Source: a virus. Taken from it: a stretch of DNA of 41,539 nt. The notes beneath the pieces are model-generated. The model saw only the letters and a program-made list of their open reading frames with translations. It had not been told where the DNA came from and ran no database searches. Shown here piece after piece: positions 8,891 to 16,550 of the stretch. The stretch is from positions 1 to 41,539 of the IMG/VR virus record IMGVR_UViG_3300025030_000029. One strand, written 5' to 3'. How positions within the stretch are numbered: position 1 is the first letter of the stretch; the number at the start of each line of letters is the position of its first letter. The position numbers were made by a program, and so were the translations under genes.

Positions 8891-9243
8891 CACAGCTAAT
8901 CCATATGCGAAACGTCCCCGGGACCGACGACGAGCGGGCGCTTGACGCTCCCCTGCCTCTCCTGATGCGGGACGGTACATGGGGCGAAGTCCCGAAAGAC
9001 TTCAAATGGGACGGGTCAAGCGTTCCTATGCTGTTTCAAGGGATATTCCCCCGTCACAATCACCCGATAGCATCCTGCCGGCACGACTGGCGATGCAAGA
9101 CTGCAAGGAGCGACAGGGACCGCGCCTTTGCTGACAAGCAGTTTGAAAAGGACGTAGGGACAACCTCCTGGTGGATCACCAAGAAGGTGGGATACATCGG
9201 CGTGAGGATCGGCGCGTTTTTCGGCATAGGCAGCGATTACTAA
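8887..9243 (+). CDS. DUF1353-family phage protein
   Basis: A 118-residue protein that I recognise as DUF1353-like: the block F-K-W-D-G-S-S-V-P followed by R-H-D-W and then ADKQFEKD matches the family pattern of a 'DGAS(V/I)P' turn, an HDW/HDY motif and a later ADxxF helix. These proteins are common near phage lysis genes; the biochemical role is not known. I chose the ATG at 8887 (GAAGGAGG upstream, ATGA overlap) rather than the in-frame ATG at 8824, which would overlap the Cys-rich gene by 67 bases. It is the last gene of the late transcript. Confidence 0.75.
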   Translation: MTQLIHMRNVPGTDDERALDAPLPLLMRDGTWGEVPKDFKWDGSSVPMLFQGIFPRHNHPIASCRHDWRCKTARSDRDRAFADKQFEKDVGTTSWWITKKVGYIGVRIGAFFGIGSDY

Positions 9244-9265
9244 CACTTCACTTCGCCATTTGGCA

Positions 9266-9305
9266 CCCGCCGCAGGAGCCCTCCCTCACTGCGGCGGGAA
9301 TTTTT
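9266..9305 (+). terminator. Rho-independent terminator of the late operon
   Basis: A perfect 10-bp stem (CCCGCCGCAG at 9266-9275 pairing with 9289-9298) with a 13-base loop is followed by AATTTTT. It ends right-going late transcription at the junction with the convergent left-going operon. On the opposite strand there is no T-run, so left-going transcripts may use only the stem. Confidence 0.9.
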
Positions 9306-9870
9306 AGGCCCACCCTTCTGTCATCAGCCTATCCCGATAGCCGACTGTGACAGGATCAACCGGAGGGGAAAGCCGGGATGAAAGAGACTCTACCTCCTCC
9401 GCTGTTAGCCGCCGCACCTCTCCGTGCCCGTATCCGCACCGCTCGTAAAGGCGCCTGTCCAGCTCTCTGTCGTAGCGTGACTGTTCCTCAGCCGACATGA
9501 GGGGCGCGGGCTTAGGTTTGGGCTTCCAGGGCTTCGCCGGAGTTATGATAAAAGCGTCCTCTATCGCCTCCCGCGCCTTCTTCCTCTCTTCAATGGCCCG
9601 CCAATCCTCGCCCGCCTTCTTCTCCCTCATCGCCTTTCTCTCATCCGCCGCCAACGCTCTATGAGTGGCGCAATACTTCACCTTCTTGTGTTCCGTATCC
9701 GCATCGCAGATGATGCATTTGCGCTTGGTTGCTGCGCGACGGGCTTTCATCCGGTCGGACGCTCTCTTGTTCTGCTCAGCCACCATCGCAGCAGTGTGCG
9801 CGTCTCGGTGAGGTATACAGCGTTTAAGGCGGTTACTGCCTGTCTCTTCCCCACAGTCAATGCATTTCAT
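9304..9870 (-). CDS. Zinc-finger-like hypothetical protein
   Basis: A 188-residue, strongly charged protein. It has two similar Cys/His modules: residues 3-21 (C-x2-C ... C-x2-H) and about 52-70 (C-x2-C ... C-x3-H), which look like duplicated small zinc fingers, followed by a Lys/Arg/Glu-rich helix and a Pro/Lys-rich linker. It is the last gene of the left-going operon, four bases after the HNH-type gene. Nucleic-acid binding is plausible. I do not recognise a named family. Confidence 0.65.
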   Translation of the reverse strand: MKCIDCGEETGSNRLKRCIPHRDAHTAAMVAEQNKRASDRMKARRAATKRKCIICDADTEHKKVKYCATHRALAADERKAMREKKAGEDWRAIEERKKAREAIEDAFIITPAKPWKPKPKPAPLMSAEEQSRYDRELDRRLYERCGYGHGEVRRLTAEEVESLSSRLSPPVDPVTVGYRDRLMTEGWA

Positions 9871-9874
9871 GATG

Positions 9875-10321
9875 TCACATTCCCCCCTTCATCATAAAAA
9901 TTTCCTCAGTCTCGAACTCAGCCGCGAACACTGCGGGGCTGTACAGCCTGTCGAACCGCGCCACCAGTTCCGGCACCAGCGGCACCGACTTGTGAAACAT
10001 CCGGCAGGACGGGTGAGCCAATACCTTGTTACCCCAAAGCGGATAATGTGACTCCTTGGGATAGAAGTGGGTACGCATGTAGCCGCCGTAAACTCCGCGA
10101 TGGCAAGGCCGATTGTCAATTGGTTCCCCGCAGAAGAAGCAGCGCCCCTTTTGCAGCCGGTAGAGGACATGGCTAGGGTAGTGCCACCCCTTGGCGATTC
10201 GATACCCCCTATCGCGGATTGGACGCGGTATACTGTGGCTTATGAGGCGCGTTTCCTCTTCCCCCTCACCGAAAAACGGAAGTGGGCCGCTTATTATCTG
10301 GATGCCGTGGCGGTCTTTCAC
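9875..10321 (-). CDS. Putative HNH-type endonuclease
   Basis: A 148-residue protein from the GTG at 10321. It contains a Cys pair (RCFFCGEPI), then H-F-Y-P-K-E, and finally L-A-H-P-S-C-R-M-F-H-K, a layout like a zinc-stabilised beta-beta-alpha HNH nuclease. A longer reading frame upstream would overlap the preceding membrane-protein gene in full, and the GTG is preceded by GGGGAGG, so the shorter form is preferred. Target and role are unknown. Confidence 0.6.
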   Translation of the reverse strand: MKDRHGIQIISGPLPFFGEGEEETRLISHSIPRPIRDRGYRIAKGWHYPSHVLYRLQKGRCFFCGEPIDNRPCHRGVYGGYMRTHFYPKESHYPLWGNKVLAHPSCRMFHKSVPLVPELVARFDRLYSPAVFAAEFETEEIFMMKGGM

Positions 10322-10362
10322 TTCTACCCTACCTCCCCTTGTTGCTCCCCGTAGAGGGGAGG

Positions 10363-10572
10363 CTATTTCTTCCGCTCCGCAAGATACTTTTTGAAATCGC
10401 GGTAATAAAAAGCAAACTCTATCAACAGCCCGTATGCCTTGATGTGCCGTCCCATGCGACCTATTGCCCAATCAGCAACGGCCCATATCGCCAGCACTCC
10501 ACCGATGAAACCGGCGACCATGGAAGCCAGCCGCCCCCCAAATATCAGCCACTCGCCAAACTCTAGCATCAC
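10363..10572 (-). CDS. Small membrane protein
   Basis: A 69-residue protein with one clear membrane segment (about residues 12-36) and a basic C-terminal tail ending in KK. The start overlaps the stop of the coiled-coil gene by four bases (ATGA). After its stop the message can form a small GC hairpin (six pairs, between 10346 and 10362) before the next gene. An inner-membrane protein of unknown function. Confidence 0.6.
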   Translation of the reverse strand: MMLEFGEWLIFGGRLASMVAGFIGGVLAIWAVADWAIGRMGRHIKAYGLLIEFAFYYRDFKKYLAERKK

Positions 10573-11069
10573 CCCTCCCCCAACAGGTCCACTATCTCCC
10601 CATGGTACTGAGAGGGGAGTTGAGAGGAAAGGAGGAGGAGGCGGGCGCGGAGGGTGGTGTATTCCGATGACATACGTGCCGCTTCCCCTTTGGCGATTAT
10701 AAGCTTGGACAAATTGCGGTTGCTAGAAAGTCTCCACCTCTGAATTTGGCCGTCTAGCACCTTTACCTCACCCTTCAGCCGCTCGTTCTCCCTCTCTGCC
10801 GCGTGCAGCTTCTCCAGCAGGCTATCCGCGTCCCGCTGGGTGGAGAGGTACAGTTGCAGGAGGCGGGTATTTTCGGCACGGAGGGCTTCAATATATCCGG
10901 TCACATTGGGATCTGGACCAATAAACGACATGAGATGGTCGGCACAGTCCCGCACCGTATCCGCAAAATCCGCGATGTCATCCCTACCGGACAACCAACC
11001 ACTTCCGATACTTAGGATAACTTCCCCGTCAGCATGAACATCAACTTGCCATGTTTCCGGCTTTTTCAT
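10569..11069 (-). CDS. Coiled-coil hypothetical protein
   Basis: A 166-residue protein with a beta-rich start (residues 6-26, alternating Val/Asp/Ile), then a long heptad-type coiled coil (about residues 58-150, rich in Leu, Glu, Arg and Lys). It lacks Cys pairs, membrane segments and known catalytic motifs. The gene starts after a GGAGGGGAGAG site. Such proteins are common in phage accessory operons. No function is assigned. Confidence 0.6.
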   Translation of the reverse strand: MKKPETWQVDVHADGEVILSIGSGWLSGRDDIADFADTVRDCADHLMSFIGPDPNVTGYIEALRAENTRLLQLYLSTQRDADSLLEKLHAAERENERLKGEVKVLDGQIQRWRLSSNRNLSKLIIAKGEAARMSSEYTTLRARLLLLSSQLPSQYHGEIVDLLGEG

Positions 11070-11106
11070 CTCTCCCCTCCTTCACGTAGCCGCCACAGTG
11101 GGCGGG

Positions 11107-11376
11107 TTAGTCATCCCAGACCTCATACTTGCTGCATAGGTTGTCAATATCCAGCCGCCCGCGATAGGTCACTAGCTCACCGCCATCTTTGTACACTACC
11201 TTGCAGTATTGCTGACCCTTGAGAATTTTGGAACCTTCAGCCACAGCCTGCCGATAAATCTGCCAATCATTCGGTGCCATGTCGGCTTCGCTTAATCCTG
11301 AGTTATTGAGACTCCGACACGCATCGCACCAGTAGTCTTTCTGCGCCACTGGCCTTATGTCACTAATTATGTCCAT
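11107..11376 (-). CDS. Hypothetical protein with Cys pair
   Basis: An 89-residue protein. The first Met with an AAGGAGAAGG site is at 11376, where it overlaps the previous stop as TAATG. A longer form starting at 11415 would lie inside the upstream gene. Features are W-C-D-A-C near residue 29, a helix and a beta-rich end. The Cys pair plus two later Cys may bind zinc. Family unknown. Confidence 0.6.
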   Translation of the reverse strand: MDIISDIRPVAQKDYWCDACRSLNNSGLSEADMAPNDWQIYRQAVAEGSKILKGQQYCKVVYKDGGELVTYRGRLDIDNLCSKYEVWDD

Positions 11377-11678
11377 TATCCCTTCTCCTTCCCCGCCCCC
11401 AACCTCACAGGGCATAAAATAGACTGGTGATCCCCGCCGCAGATGGCGCAGTGGGGGTGATCGGCGGCGTACTGCTTCTTGAGTCTGGCTATAGCCCGAG
11501 ACGGCCCGTTAATCTGAAAGACGGCGTTAAGGGCTTCCATGCGACCCCCATGGCGAGATGCCGCCGCGTCAGACTTCAGCATCTCTATCTCCCCTAGCAG
11601 GACGCGCAGCACTTCGTCATGCGGCATTTCAAAAGCCAGCCGCGCCCGCGCTTTCGCTATCGCCTCTGCGGGGATCAT
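11376..11678 (-). CDS. Hypothetical protein with C-terminal zinc knuckle
   Basis: A 100-residue helical protein ending in a knuckle-like motif H-C-A-I-C-G-G-D-H-Q-x3-C, close to a CCHC zinc knuckle that binds single-stranded nucleic acid. The start at 11678 overlaps the upstream stop as ATGA. The predicted helix carries an Arg/Lys-rich stretch just before the knuckle. RNA or single-strand binding is a reasonable guess but unproven. Confidence 0.6.
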   Translation of the reverse strand: MIPAEAIAKARARLAFEMPHDEVLRVLLGEIEMLKSDAAASRHGGRMEALNAVFQINGPSRAIARLKKQYAADHPHCAICGGDHQSILCPVRLGAGKEKG

Positions 11679-12016
11679 GGGCACACCGCCTGATTGCACG
11701 CCTGCCGCTGATCAATCGAACGTACAAGTAAAAGGATCTCTTCTAGCGCAGCCTTGTAGCGGTCGCGCTCGGCCACGATCTGCTCCACGTTGTGGCGGAT
11801 CATCCCCATGACAGTCCCAGCGCAGGCAACCGCCGTTGCATCATCCGGTATACCATCCGCGCATCCGGCAACTCTTGCCAGTACGCGCAGACGGGTAGCA
11901 TCAAAATCGTGTCTTTGATTCAACTGTTCCACCTCGGCAATGAGCCAGACAATATCAGGGTGCCGGTCCTGGACTCCGTTTATCTGCCGCTGCTTAATGC
12001 TCTCTAAAATGTCCAT
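11675..12016 (-). CDS. Hypothetical helical protein
   Basis: A 113-residue, mostly helical protein with heptad spacing at about residues 22-50 and 82-110. It has a GGGGAGGAG site and overlaps the following gene by four bases. No motif that I can name. It belongs to the run of small genes in the left-going operon. Confidence 0.6.
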   Translation of the reverse strand: MDILESIKQRQINGVQDRHPDIVWLIAEVEQLNQRHDFDATRLRVLARVAGCADGIPDDATAVACAGTVMGMIRHNVEQIVAERDRYKAALEEILLLVRSIDQRQACNQAVCP

Positions 12017-12039
12017 TTCACTCCTCCCCTTCCCCTACG

Positions 12040-12531
12040 TTAGCGTGGGCGTTTATACCCTGACGAATAGGCGTCATAAGCATCGTTCAAGTCCCTGATG
12101 TAAGCCTCAACATCGGCGTTGCCCCAAAATGACCGGCTTGTCTCATGCCTCAACCGGTGGCATTCGTGGCACAGTGGCACCGTACGACGGTCTGAGGTTT
12201 TCCCCCCCATCGTTCCCTTTGCTACCTCAGATTCATGGTGGGCGTGAACACCTTCGATGCTCCCGCAGGTAAAGCAAGGCATGGATCGGGCAAAGGCCAG
12301 TCTTGCAAGGTCACGCACCGGCACCTCCTTGAACTGTGCCACTAGTTCCGGCCGGTCATAGCAAAAATCCACGGCATCCAGTGTACCTGTTACCCTTTCC
12401 TTTTTAGGGGGGGCGAATGTGCGTTTGCATTTCGGCCGGCAGAAGGCCGAGGCCAGTCTCTTGGTGAACTGCGCCGGAGTCTCGATGCAGAACTGATCCT
12501 TGATTATCTCTCGACCGCAGGGGCAGATCAT
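12040..12531 (-). CDS. HNH nuclease-like protein (DUF968/Ref-like)
   Basis: A 163-residue protein with three Cys-rich patches: CPC at the N-terminus, C31-x3-C35, and a C-terminal nuclease-like core with C86-x2-C89, H96-x-H98-H99, the loop G109-G-K-T-S-D and C121-H-E-C124-H-x3-H129. That layout resembles the DUF968 / phage P1 Ref group, RecA-associated HNH endonucleases. The stop is followed closely by the next gene, and its start overlaps the 80-residue gene by four bases. DNA cutting or recombination is inferred. Confidence 0.7.
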   Translation of the reverse strand: MICPCGREIIKDQFCIETPAQFTKRLASAFCRPKCKRTFAPPKKERVTGTLDAVDFCYDRPELVAQFKEVPVRDLARLAFARSMPCFTCGSIEGVHAHHESEVAKGTMGGKTSDRRTVPLCHECHRLRHETSRSFWGNADVEAYIRDLNDAYDAYSSGYKRPR

Positions 12532-12770
12532 GGCTTGTCTTCCCAGAAACTAAATCCGTCAGGGTCTACGCCCAAGAAGTGGCAGTGATGGAAGCAAGAG
12601 GTAGACCCCCCATGGCTAGTATTCCCGAGAATGAAGTCTTGCACGATCTTCCAATTTGGGATTATCTTTCTTTTACTTGTCGGCATGTTCCGCTCGATGC
12701 TACGAAGAATCGTAAGTTGGAACTTTGACGACAGTGTTTCCTCTACGCTTAATGCGCTAACCCGTTCCAT
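12528..12770 (-). CDS. Hypothetical protein
   Basis: An 80-residue protein with a helical, basic first half (Lys/Arg around residues 28-38) and a second half rich in His, Cys, Gly and Phe (C-F-H-H-C-H). The His/Cys cluster could bind a metal. It is coupled to the HNH-like gene by a four-base overlap and starts after GGGGAGAGG. No family recognised. Confidence 0.55.
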   Translation of the reverse strand: MERVSALSVEETLSSKFQLTILRSIERNMPTSKRKIIPNWKIVQDFILGNTSHGGSTSCFHHCHFLGVDPDGFSFWEDKP

Positions 12771-12801
12771 CCTCTCCCCTCCCTATGGGCTGATAGCCCT
12801 G

Positions 12802-13239
12802 TTAATATCCGAGCGATTCCATATAAGCTATCGCCTCTTGCGCTCCATTCGCCACTATTCCCAACCATCCCCGCCGCCTCATTTCCGCAAGGTAATCGAT
12901 CTGTGCTGCGGTCGGATTGTTCTTGCCGAACTTCATTTCCACCAGAACGCCCTTGAACATGGGCGCGATAGGTGGAGAGTCATAAATGATGTGATCCGCC
13001 GCACCTGGGAGAAGACCCATTGACTTGAGCATGACCATTTCCTGGACTGAGCACTTGCGCTCGTTGGCTTGGTGTGCGGAGTAAATACCCTTTGCCACTA
13101 GCCATTGATGGAACTGGTACGACTCATACTGCTCCGGCTGGTAGGCTATTCCGTTCACTACCATGCAAGAGTTCTTCACCCTTGAACGGGCAAGGGTAGA
13201 TTGCTTTAAGGCGTGAAATTCAGCCAAAGACATTGACAA
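12802..13239 (-). CDS. VRR-NUC family nuclease
   Basis: A 145-residue protein whose second half fits the VRR-NUC (PD-D/E-x-K) fold: G-L-L-P-G-A-A-D82, then beta strand with V-E101-M-K103 and a helix with Q113, followed by G-x-x-x-I-V-A. Asp82, Glu101 and Lys103 would form the catalytic metal site. Stand-alone VRR-NUC proteins in phages are linked to recombination or junction cutting. The first half (residues 1-70) has no recognised fold. Possible starts are 13239 or the second Met two codons later. Confidence 0.75.
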   Translation of the reverse strand: MSMSLAEFHALKQSTLARSRVKNSCMVVNGIAYQPEQYESYQFHQWLVAKGIYSAHQANERKCSVQEMVMLKSMGLLPGAADHIIYDSPPIAPMFKGVLVEMKFGKNNPTAAQIDYLAEMRRRGWLGIVANGAQEAIAYMESLGY

Positions 13240-13252
13240 GGTATCTACTCCC

Positions 13253-13822
13253 CTATTGCAGTTTATTGGCGGGCATCAAAAATCCTTCCCCACCATCAAA
13301 CTTGATCAACGCGGGGCTCGTTTTGCCGGTCGGCCCGATCTGGACGTTCGGCAAATCCACAATGAGCATCAATGCGCGGTTGTTGAAAGTGGTGTTGCCG
13401 ATGTCGGTCTGCTTGTCGGAGTCGTAACCTGTACCGGCGCAGTGGATGCACTCGTCAACGTCACCATTACCATCGCAGGTGTTGCAGTCCATGTTGTACT
13501 CGCTGTAATAGTTGGCAAGATTGACCACCCCGCGCCCGTTGCACTCTGGACAGGTGAAGTCCTTTATTTTGCCCTTGCAGAACTTGCACGGCTGAACATC
13601 GACCACAGGGATGTCATACCAGACTTCGGGAGGCGTTGTCGGATGGCATCTTGAAATGTCCGGCGCGTGATCATTGGCGGGAACATCGGCCCTTTCCGGA
13701 ACTCCTATCGCCAGCCAGCCGTTAGTGGCCCACGTCTTGCCGTTTTGGGTAAACGGGTGGTTCATGCCGTGTCGTTCGGAGTCTTTAACGCAAAATTTTG
13801 ATAGGTCTAAAATCGTATCCAT
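13253..13822 (-). CDS. Protein with DnaJ-type zinc finger
   Basis: A 189-residue protein with four CxxCxGxG-like units at residues 79-85, 91-98, 113-120 and 125-132, the classical cysteine-rich centre of DnaJ. There is no J domain or HPD motif, so it is not a full co-chaperone. Flanking regions (1-75 and 140-189) are beta-like and not recognised. It may hold a protein partner or nucleic acid. The ATG has an AGGGGAGGG site, and a TATAAT box lies about 30 bases upstream. Confidence 0.75.
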   Translation of the reverse strand: MDTILDLSKFCVKDSERHGMNHPFTQNGKTWATNGWLAIGVPERADVPANDHAPDISRCHPTTPPEVWYDIPVVDVQPCKFCKGKIKDFTCPECNGRGVVNLANYYSEYNMDCNTCDGNGDVDECIHCAGTGYDSDKQTDIGNTTFNNRALMLIVDLPNVQIGPTGKTSPALIKFDGGEGFLMPANKLQ

Positions 13823-13850
13823 GCTATTCCCTCCCCTCTATATGCTGTTA

Positions 13851-13856
13851 ATTATA
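13851..13856 (-). promoter_or_regulatory. Possible internal left-going -10 box
   Basis: In the 73-base gap before the DnaJ-type gene the reverse strand reads TATAAT, a perfect -10 hexamer. The -35 position 17 bases upstream (TTCTGT) matches poorly. It may be a weak or activated internal promoter of the left-going operon. Confidence 0.3.
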
Positions 13857-13895
13857 CTACCCCTTTACGTGTGACAGAATAGACTGAGCTTGTGC

Positions 13896-14126
13896 CTAAA
13901 TCAGCTCCCCAACGATTGCATCTAATAGCATTGATTCAGCCACCCGCCGCAACTCTTTAGCTTCTTTATCGGTTAGCACGTCGCTGATGTTGTTAAGATC
14001 CTGTTCCAGAGATGCCGCAAGGGCTTTTACTACCACCCTTGCGGCCTTGCAATCTCTCCGTGTCTGATAGAACAGTTCAGGCGGGATGTTCAGTTCTTTG
14101 CACTTCGCCGCTAACTTGTCCATCAT
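13896..14126 (-). CDS. Hypothetical helical protein
   Basis: A 76-residue acidic-to-neutral helical protein with heptad-like Leu/Val spacing, preceded by AAGGGAG. It lies 11 bases after the fused modification enzyme and is likely co-translated with it. It could be a small partner of that enzyme, but only proximity supports this. No known motif. Confidence 0.55.
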   Translation of the reverse strand: MMDKLAAKCKELNIPPELFYQTRRDCKAARVVVKALAASLEQDLNNISDVLTDKEAKELRRVAESMLLDAIVGELI

Positions 14127-14137
14127 ATCTCCCTTGT

Positions 14138-16432
14138 TTACAGCCTGCCGGTGGGCGGGTAAAGTTCCTTGATTAAGGTGGGGTCGCCCTTGTAGGCAAC
14201 GATGATCTTCTGCTCCCGCTTGGGAAACTTGCGGTAGTTAAGAGTTTTCTTTGCTTGGGCGAGTCGGGTGAACTCGCATTCCAGATAGATGATCTTGTTG
14301 TAGATGGAAAGCCCCTGCTCCTTGAAAAATATCTCTGTCTCGGATTCGTGGCAGTGGTATGAGCCGTTTTTGTCCCTGCTATCTCCGGTCATGACCACAA
14401 AAAAGCAGTTATCGTTCATCGCTTCGATTGCCTTCTTGTAACCGGCAAACAGGGTATCTCTGAACCCCTCGTAGGTGTCGATAGAGTTGATTTCCCCCAC
14501 TGGCGATTTGCCGTCGTAGTCGATGTATTTCTCAACTCGGTAGTAGGGCGGGCAACTGAAAACAAGGTCGGGCCGGTTTTCGGGGGTGTAGGTGGAACTA
14601 TCGCTTTTGATCCATTTCGCACTGTCCAAGTCCTGACAGATAGCGTTGTTGGTGTCGCACTGGTTCTGCCGTATCTCGCTCGAGACGTAGTTGTAGCCGT
14701 ATGACCCCGCAACAAAACCCATCTGGACACCGCCGCCGAAAGGGTTGTAAACGTGTTTCCCGTTCTTCGGCATGAAGAACCGCAGGATAACCTCACATGC
14801 GACAGGATCAAGCACGGAAGCATTCCCGTTGAGTGACTTCTTGTTGTCAACCTCAATCACCTTGTCCTTAACCTTGCGGGTCGTTAGCACCACGTTGGAG
14901 AAACCGCTTTCGCCCTGCCAGCACCCTTCACGAGATGCAAACTTGGGATTAGGGACGCCGTGCTTTTCTCCTGCCGCCTCAATCTGCGCGTTCCACTCCT
15001 TTTTCAGTCGTAACCAGTCGCCCTTGATGGAACTCCACACGTTGCACATCGTGATGTGTGCCAAGAGTTTCAGCCTCACATCCTTTTCGTCACCGTAAAC
15101 CATGTATTCGTAGCTGGACATGGTGAGATAGGTTTTAAAGCCAAGGCTTTTAAACCGCTTCGGCGTCTCAAACTTGCTCTTGGGGTCGGTGGTGATAATC
15201 ATCGGGTAGCCGTTCACGTTCTGAGCGATGATAGCTTTCACCATGTTGTCGTAAATGTCGAAGTTGAAACGGTCGGGCCGGATCGTGGATTGCAAAAGGC
15301 AAAACTCTTTTACCTCTTCGTTGTTCTGGAAGGTGAAGAAGCCGCAAAACTCGCCGTCAATCTTGAGGATGATAGCAGAGTGGATCTGCATGTTCTTCCT
15401 GGCCGCACGGTAGGCTATACCGTCCTCAATAGCCAGCTTTGCCACATCATCCTCATAGCCGGAACCGATAACGCTTTTCACATAGAGGTATTCCACTGAT
15501 TGATGCGGTGGTGCGATTACCTTGTTTGCCCTTGGAACGGCAACCTTGTGTTTCGGTGCGTGGTCAAATAATATCCCCTGTATCTCTTCCATTTTCTCCC
15601 CTTTTGTTTGCATGATGGTAGATTGATCTACCCCGCATTGGTCTGGACACTCGCCACAGGTGCCAAGGTACACATTAGGGCAATGCAGCGATACAAACTT
15701 GCCCCCTCCGATAGATTCATTTTTCCGCGTCAAAATGATGTTGCCATTTAAAACATGCTTGTTGCCTTTGGTAGCCCTTAACGGGTTGTCAATGATGTTG
15801 CCAAGAGACATGAGATAGTTTTGTTTGTCGGTGCAATCCTTGCCCCATTCAGTGGCCCCGTACTGGCAGGTAACGACACGGCAAACGCTCTTAACTCCTG
15901 ATGCCTTCACCCGCTTCATTTGTGCCGCTCGGTGTCTTATTTCCGCTTCGGTATCCATGCCGCTTGTGGAAGTGTTAATAACCGCCGACAGTTTTTCGAG
16001 TCGGTAAAGATGGTCGTCCGTCATTTCCAGCCAGTGCTTTGTGATAATAACCGGGATCTTCCCGGTACCCCCCAAAGCCTCACAAACTGAAACGGTGTGC
16101 TCCCAGTCGTGGGAAGGATCGCCAGCCGTGCCAATCCGGTACCATGCGGCGGGATGGTTCTTGACCACCGCGAAACAATCCCCGAAACTTGAACGCCCCA
16201 TTTTACGGGTGATACTGGTGGCAAAGTCTATGCCGTACTGATTGGCGGTCTTGCTGGCGTAGCATTCGCCGTAACAGCCACCGTCTGGATAAGCCTCCAT
16301 GCCCAACGTACAGCCTTTAACCGTGTCACAGTCCAAAACCCCTTTGCCGTTTTCCGAGACAGTAAGAAGTGGTTTGTAGCGCCGAGGATGTAAACCGTCT
16401 ACCTGTGTGCCGAACAAGAGGGGCTGTTTCAT
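14138..16432 (-). CDS. Three-part DNA-modification enzyme: Fe-S/radical-SAM-like, GNAT/Mom-like, methyltransferase
   Basis: A 764-residue protein with three regions. Residues 1-275 are Cys-rich: C35, C41, C53-x3-C57 followed by Y-A-S-K, and C251-x7-C259-x2-C262-x3-C266, suggesting one or two Fe-S clusters like phage gp88/radical-SAM-type proteins. Residues 310-445 look like an acetyltransferase fold (strand G-E-F-C-G-F-F, then F-K-S-L-G-F-K), the fold of phage Mu Mom. Residues 535-750 are a DNA amino-methyltransferase: motif I N-P-F-G-G-G (563-568) and motif IV S-C-P-P-Y (626-630). It probably modifies phage DNA bases against host restriction. The methyltransferase assignment is firm; the other two are inferences. 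Confidence 0.75.
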   Translation of the reverse strand: MKQPLLFGTQVDGLHPRRYKPLLTVSENGKGVLDCDTVKGCTLGMEAYPDGGCYGECYASKTANQYGIDFATSITRKMGRSSFGDCFAVVKNHPAAWYRIGTAGDPSHDWEHTVSVCEALGGTGKIPVIITKHWLEMTDDHLYRLEKLSAVINTSTSGMDTEAEIRHRAAQMKRVKASGVKSVCRVVTCQYGATEWGKDCTDKQNYLMSLGNIIDNPLRATKGNKHVLNGNIILTRKNESIGGGKFVSLHCPNVYLGTCGECPDQCGVDQSTIMQTKGEKMEEIQGILFDHAPKHKVAVPRANKVIAPPHQSVEYLYVKSVIGSGYEDDVAKLAIEDGIAYRAARKNMQIHSAIILKIDGEFCGFFTFQNNEEVKEFCLLQSTIRPDRFNFDIYDNMVKAIIAQNVNGYPMIITTDPKSKFETPKRFKSLGFKTYLTMSSYEYMVYGDEKDVRLKLLAHITMCNVWSSIKGDWLRLKKEWNAQIEAAGEKHGVPNPKFASREGCWQGESGFSNVVLTTRKVKDKVIEVDNKKSLNGNASVLDPVACEVILRFFMPKNGKHVYNPFGGGVQMGFVAGSYGYNYVSSEIRQNQCDTNNAICQDLDSAKWIKSDSSTYTPENRPDLVFSCPPYYRVEKYIDYDGKSPVGEINSIDTYEGFRDTLFAGYKKAIEAMNDNCFFVVMTGDSRDKNGSYHCHESETEIFFKEQGLSIYNKIIYLECEFTRLAQAKKTLNYRKFPKREQKIIVAYKGDPTLIKELYPPTGRL
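15590..15603 (-). promoter_or_regulatory. Internal ribosome-binding site and ATG within the fused enzyme
   Basis: Inside the long ORF the reverse strand reads AAAAGGGGAGAAAATG, placing an in-frame ATG (codon 281, base 15592) directly after a strong Shine-Dalgarno match. It lies exactly between the Cys-rich region and the GNAT/methyltransferase part. A 484-residue product could be made separately. Confidence 0.55.
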
Positions 16433-16445
16433 TGATATGCGTCCG

Positions 16446-16550
16446 TCATATCAGATCATCCCTCGATACTCCCAACCCTTTAGCAATGGCCGATGCCGTG
16501 CTGAATGATACAGGCTTTCCCCTCCTGGCGTAATTAGTCATTAACTCCAT
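16446..16550 (-). CDS. 34-residue half-HTH peptide
   Basis: A short ORF with a very good site (GGAGGAGGACGAACAC before ATG) overlapping the GIY-YIG 3' end by ten bases. The product contains R-R-G-K-P-V-S, then T-A-x-x-I-A-K-G-L-G-V-S-R-D-D-L-I, matching the last two helices of an XRE/Cro-type HTH domain. The usual first helices are missing. It may be a remnant, a dimer-disrupting fragment or a translated leader for the following enzyme gene. Confidence 0.45.
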   Translation of the reverse strand: MELMTNYARRGKPVSFSTASAIAKGLGVSRDDLI

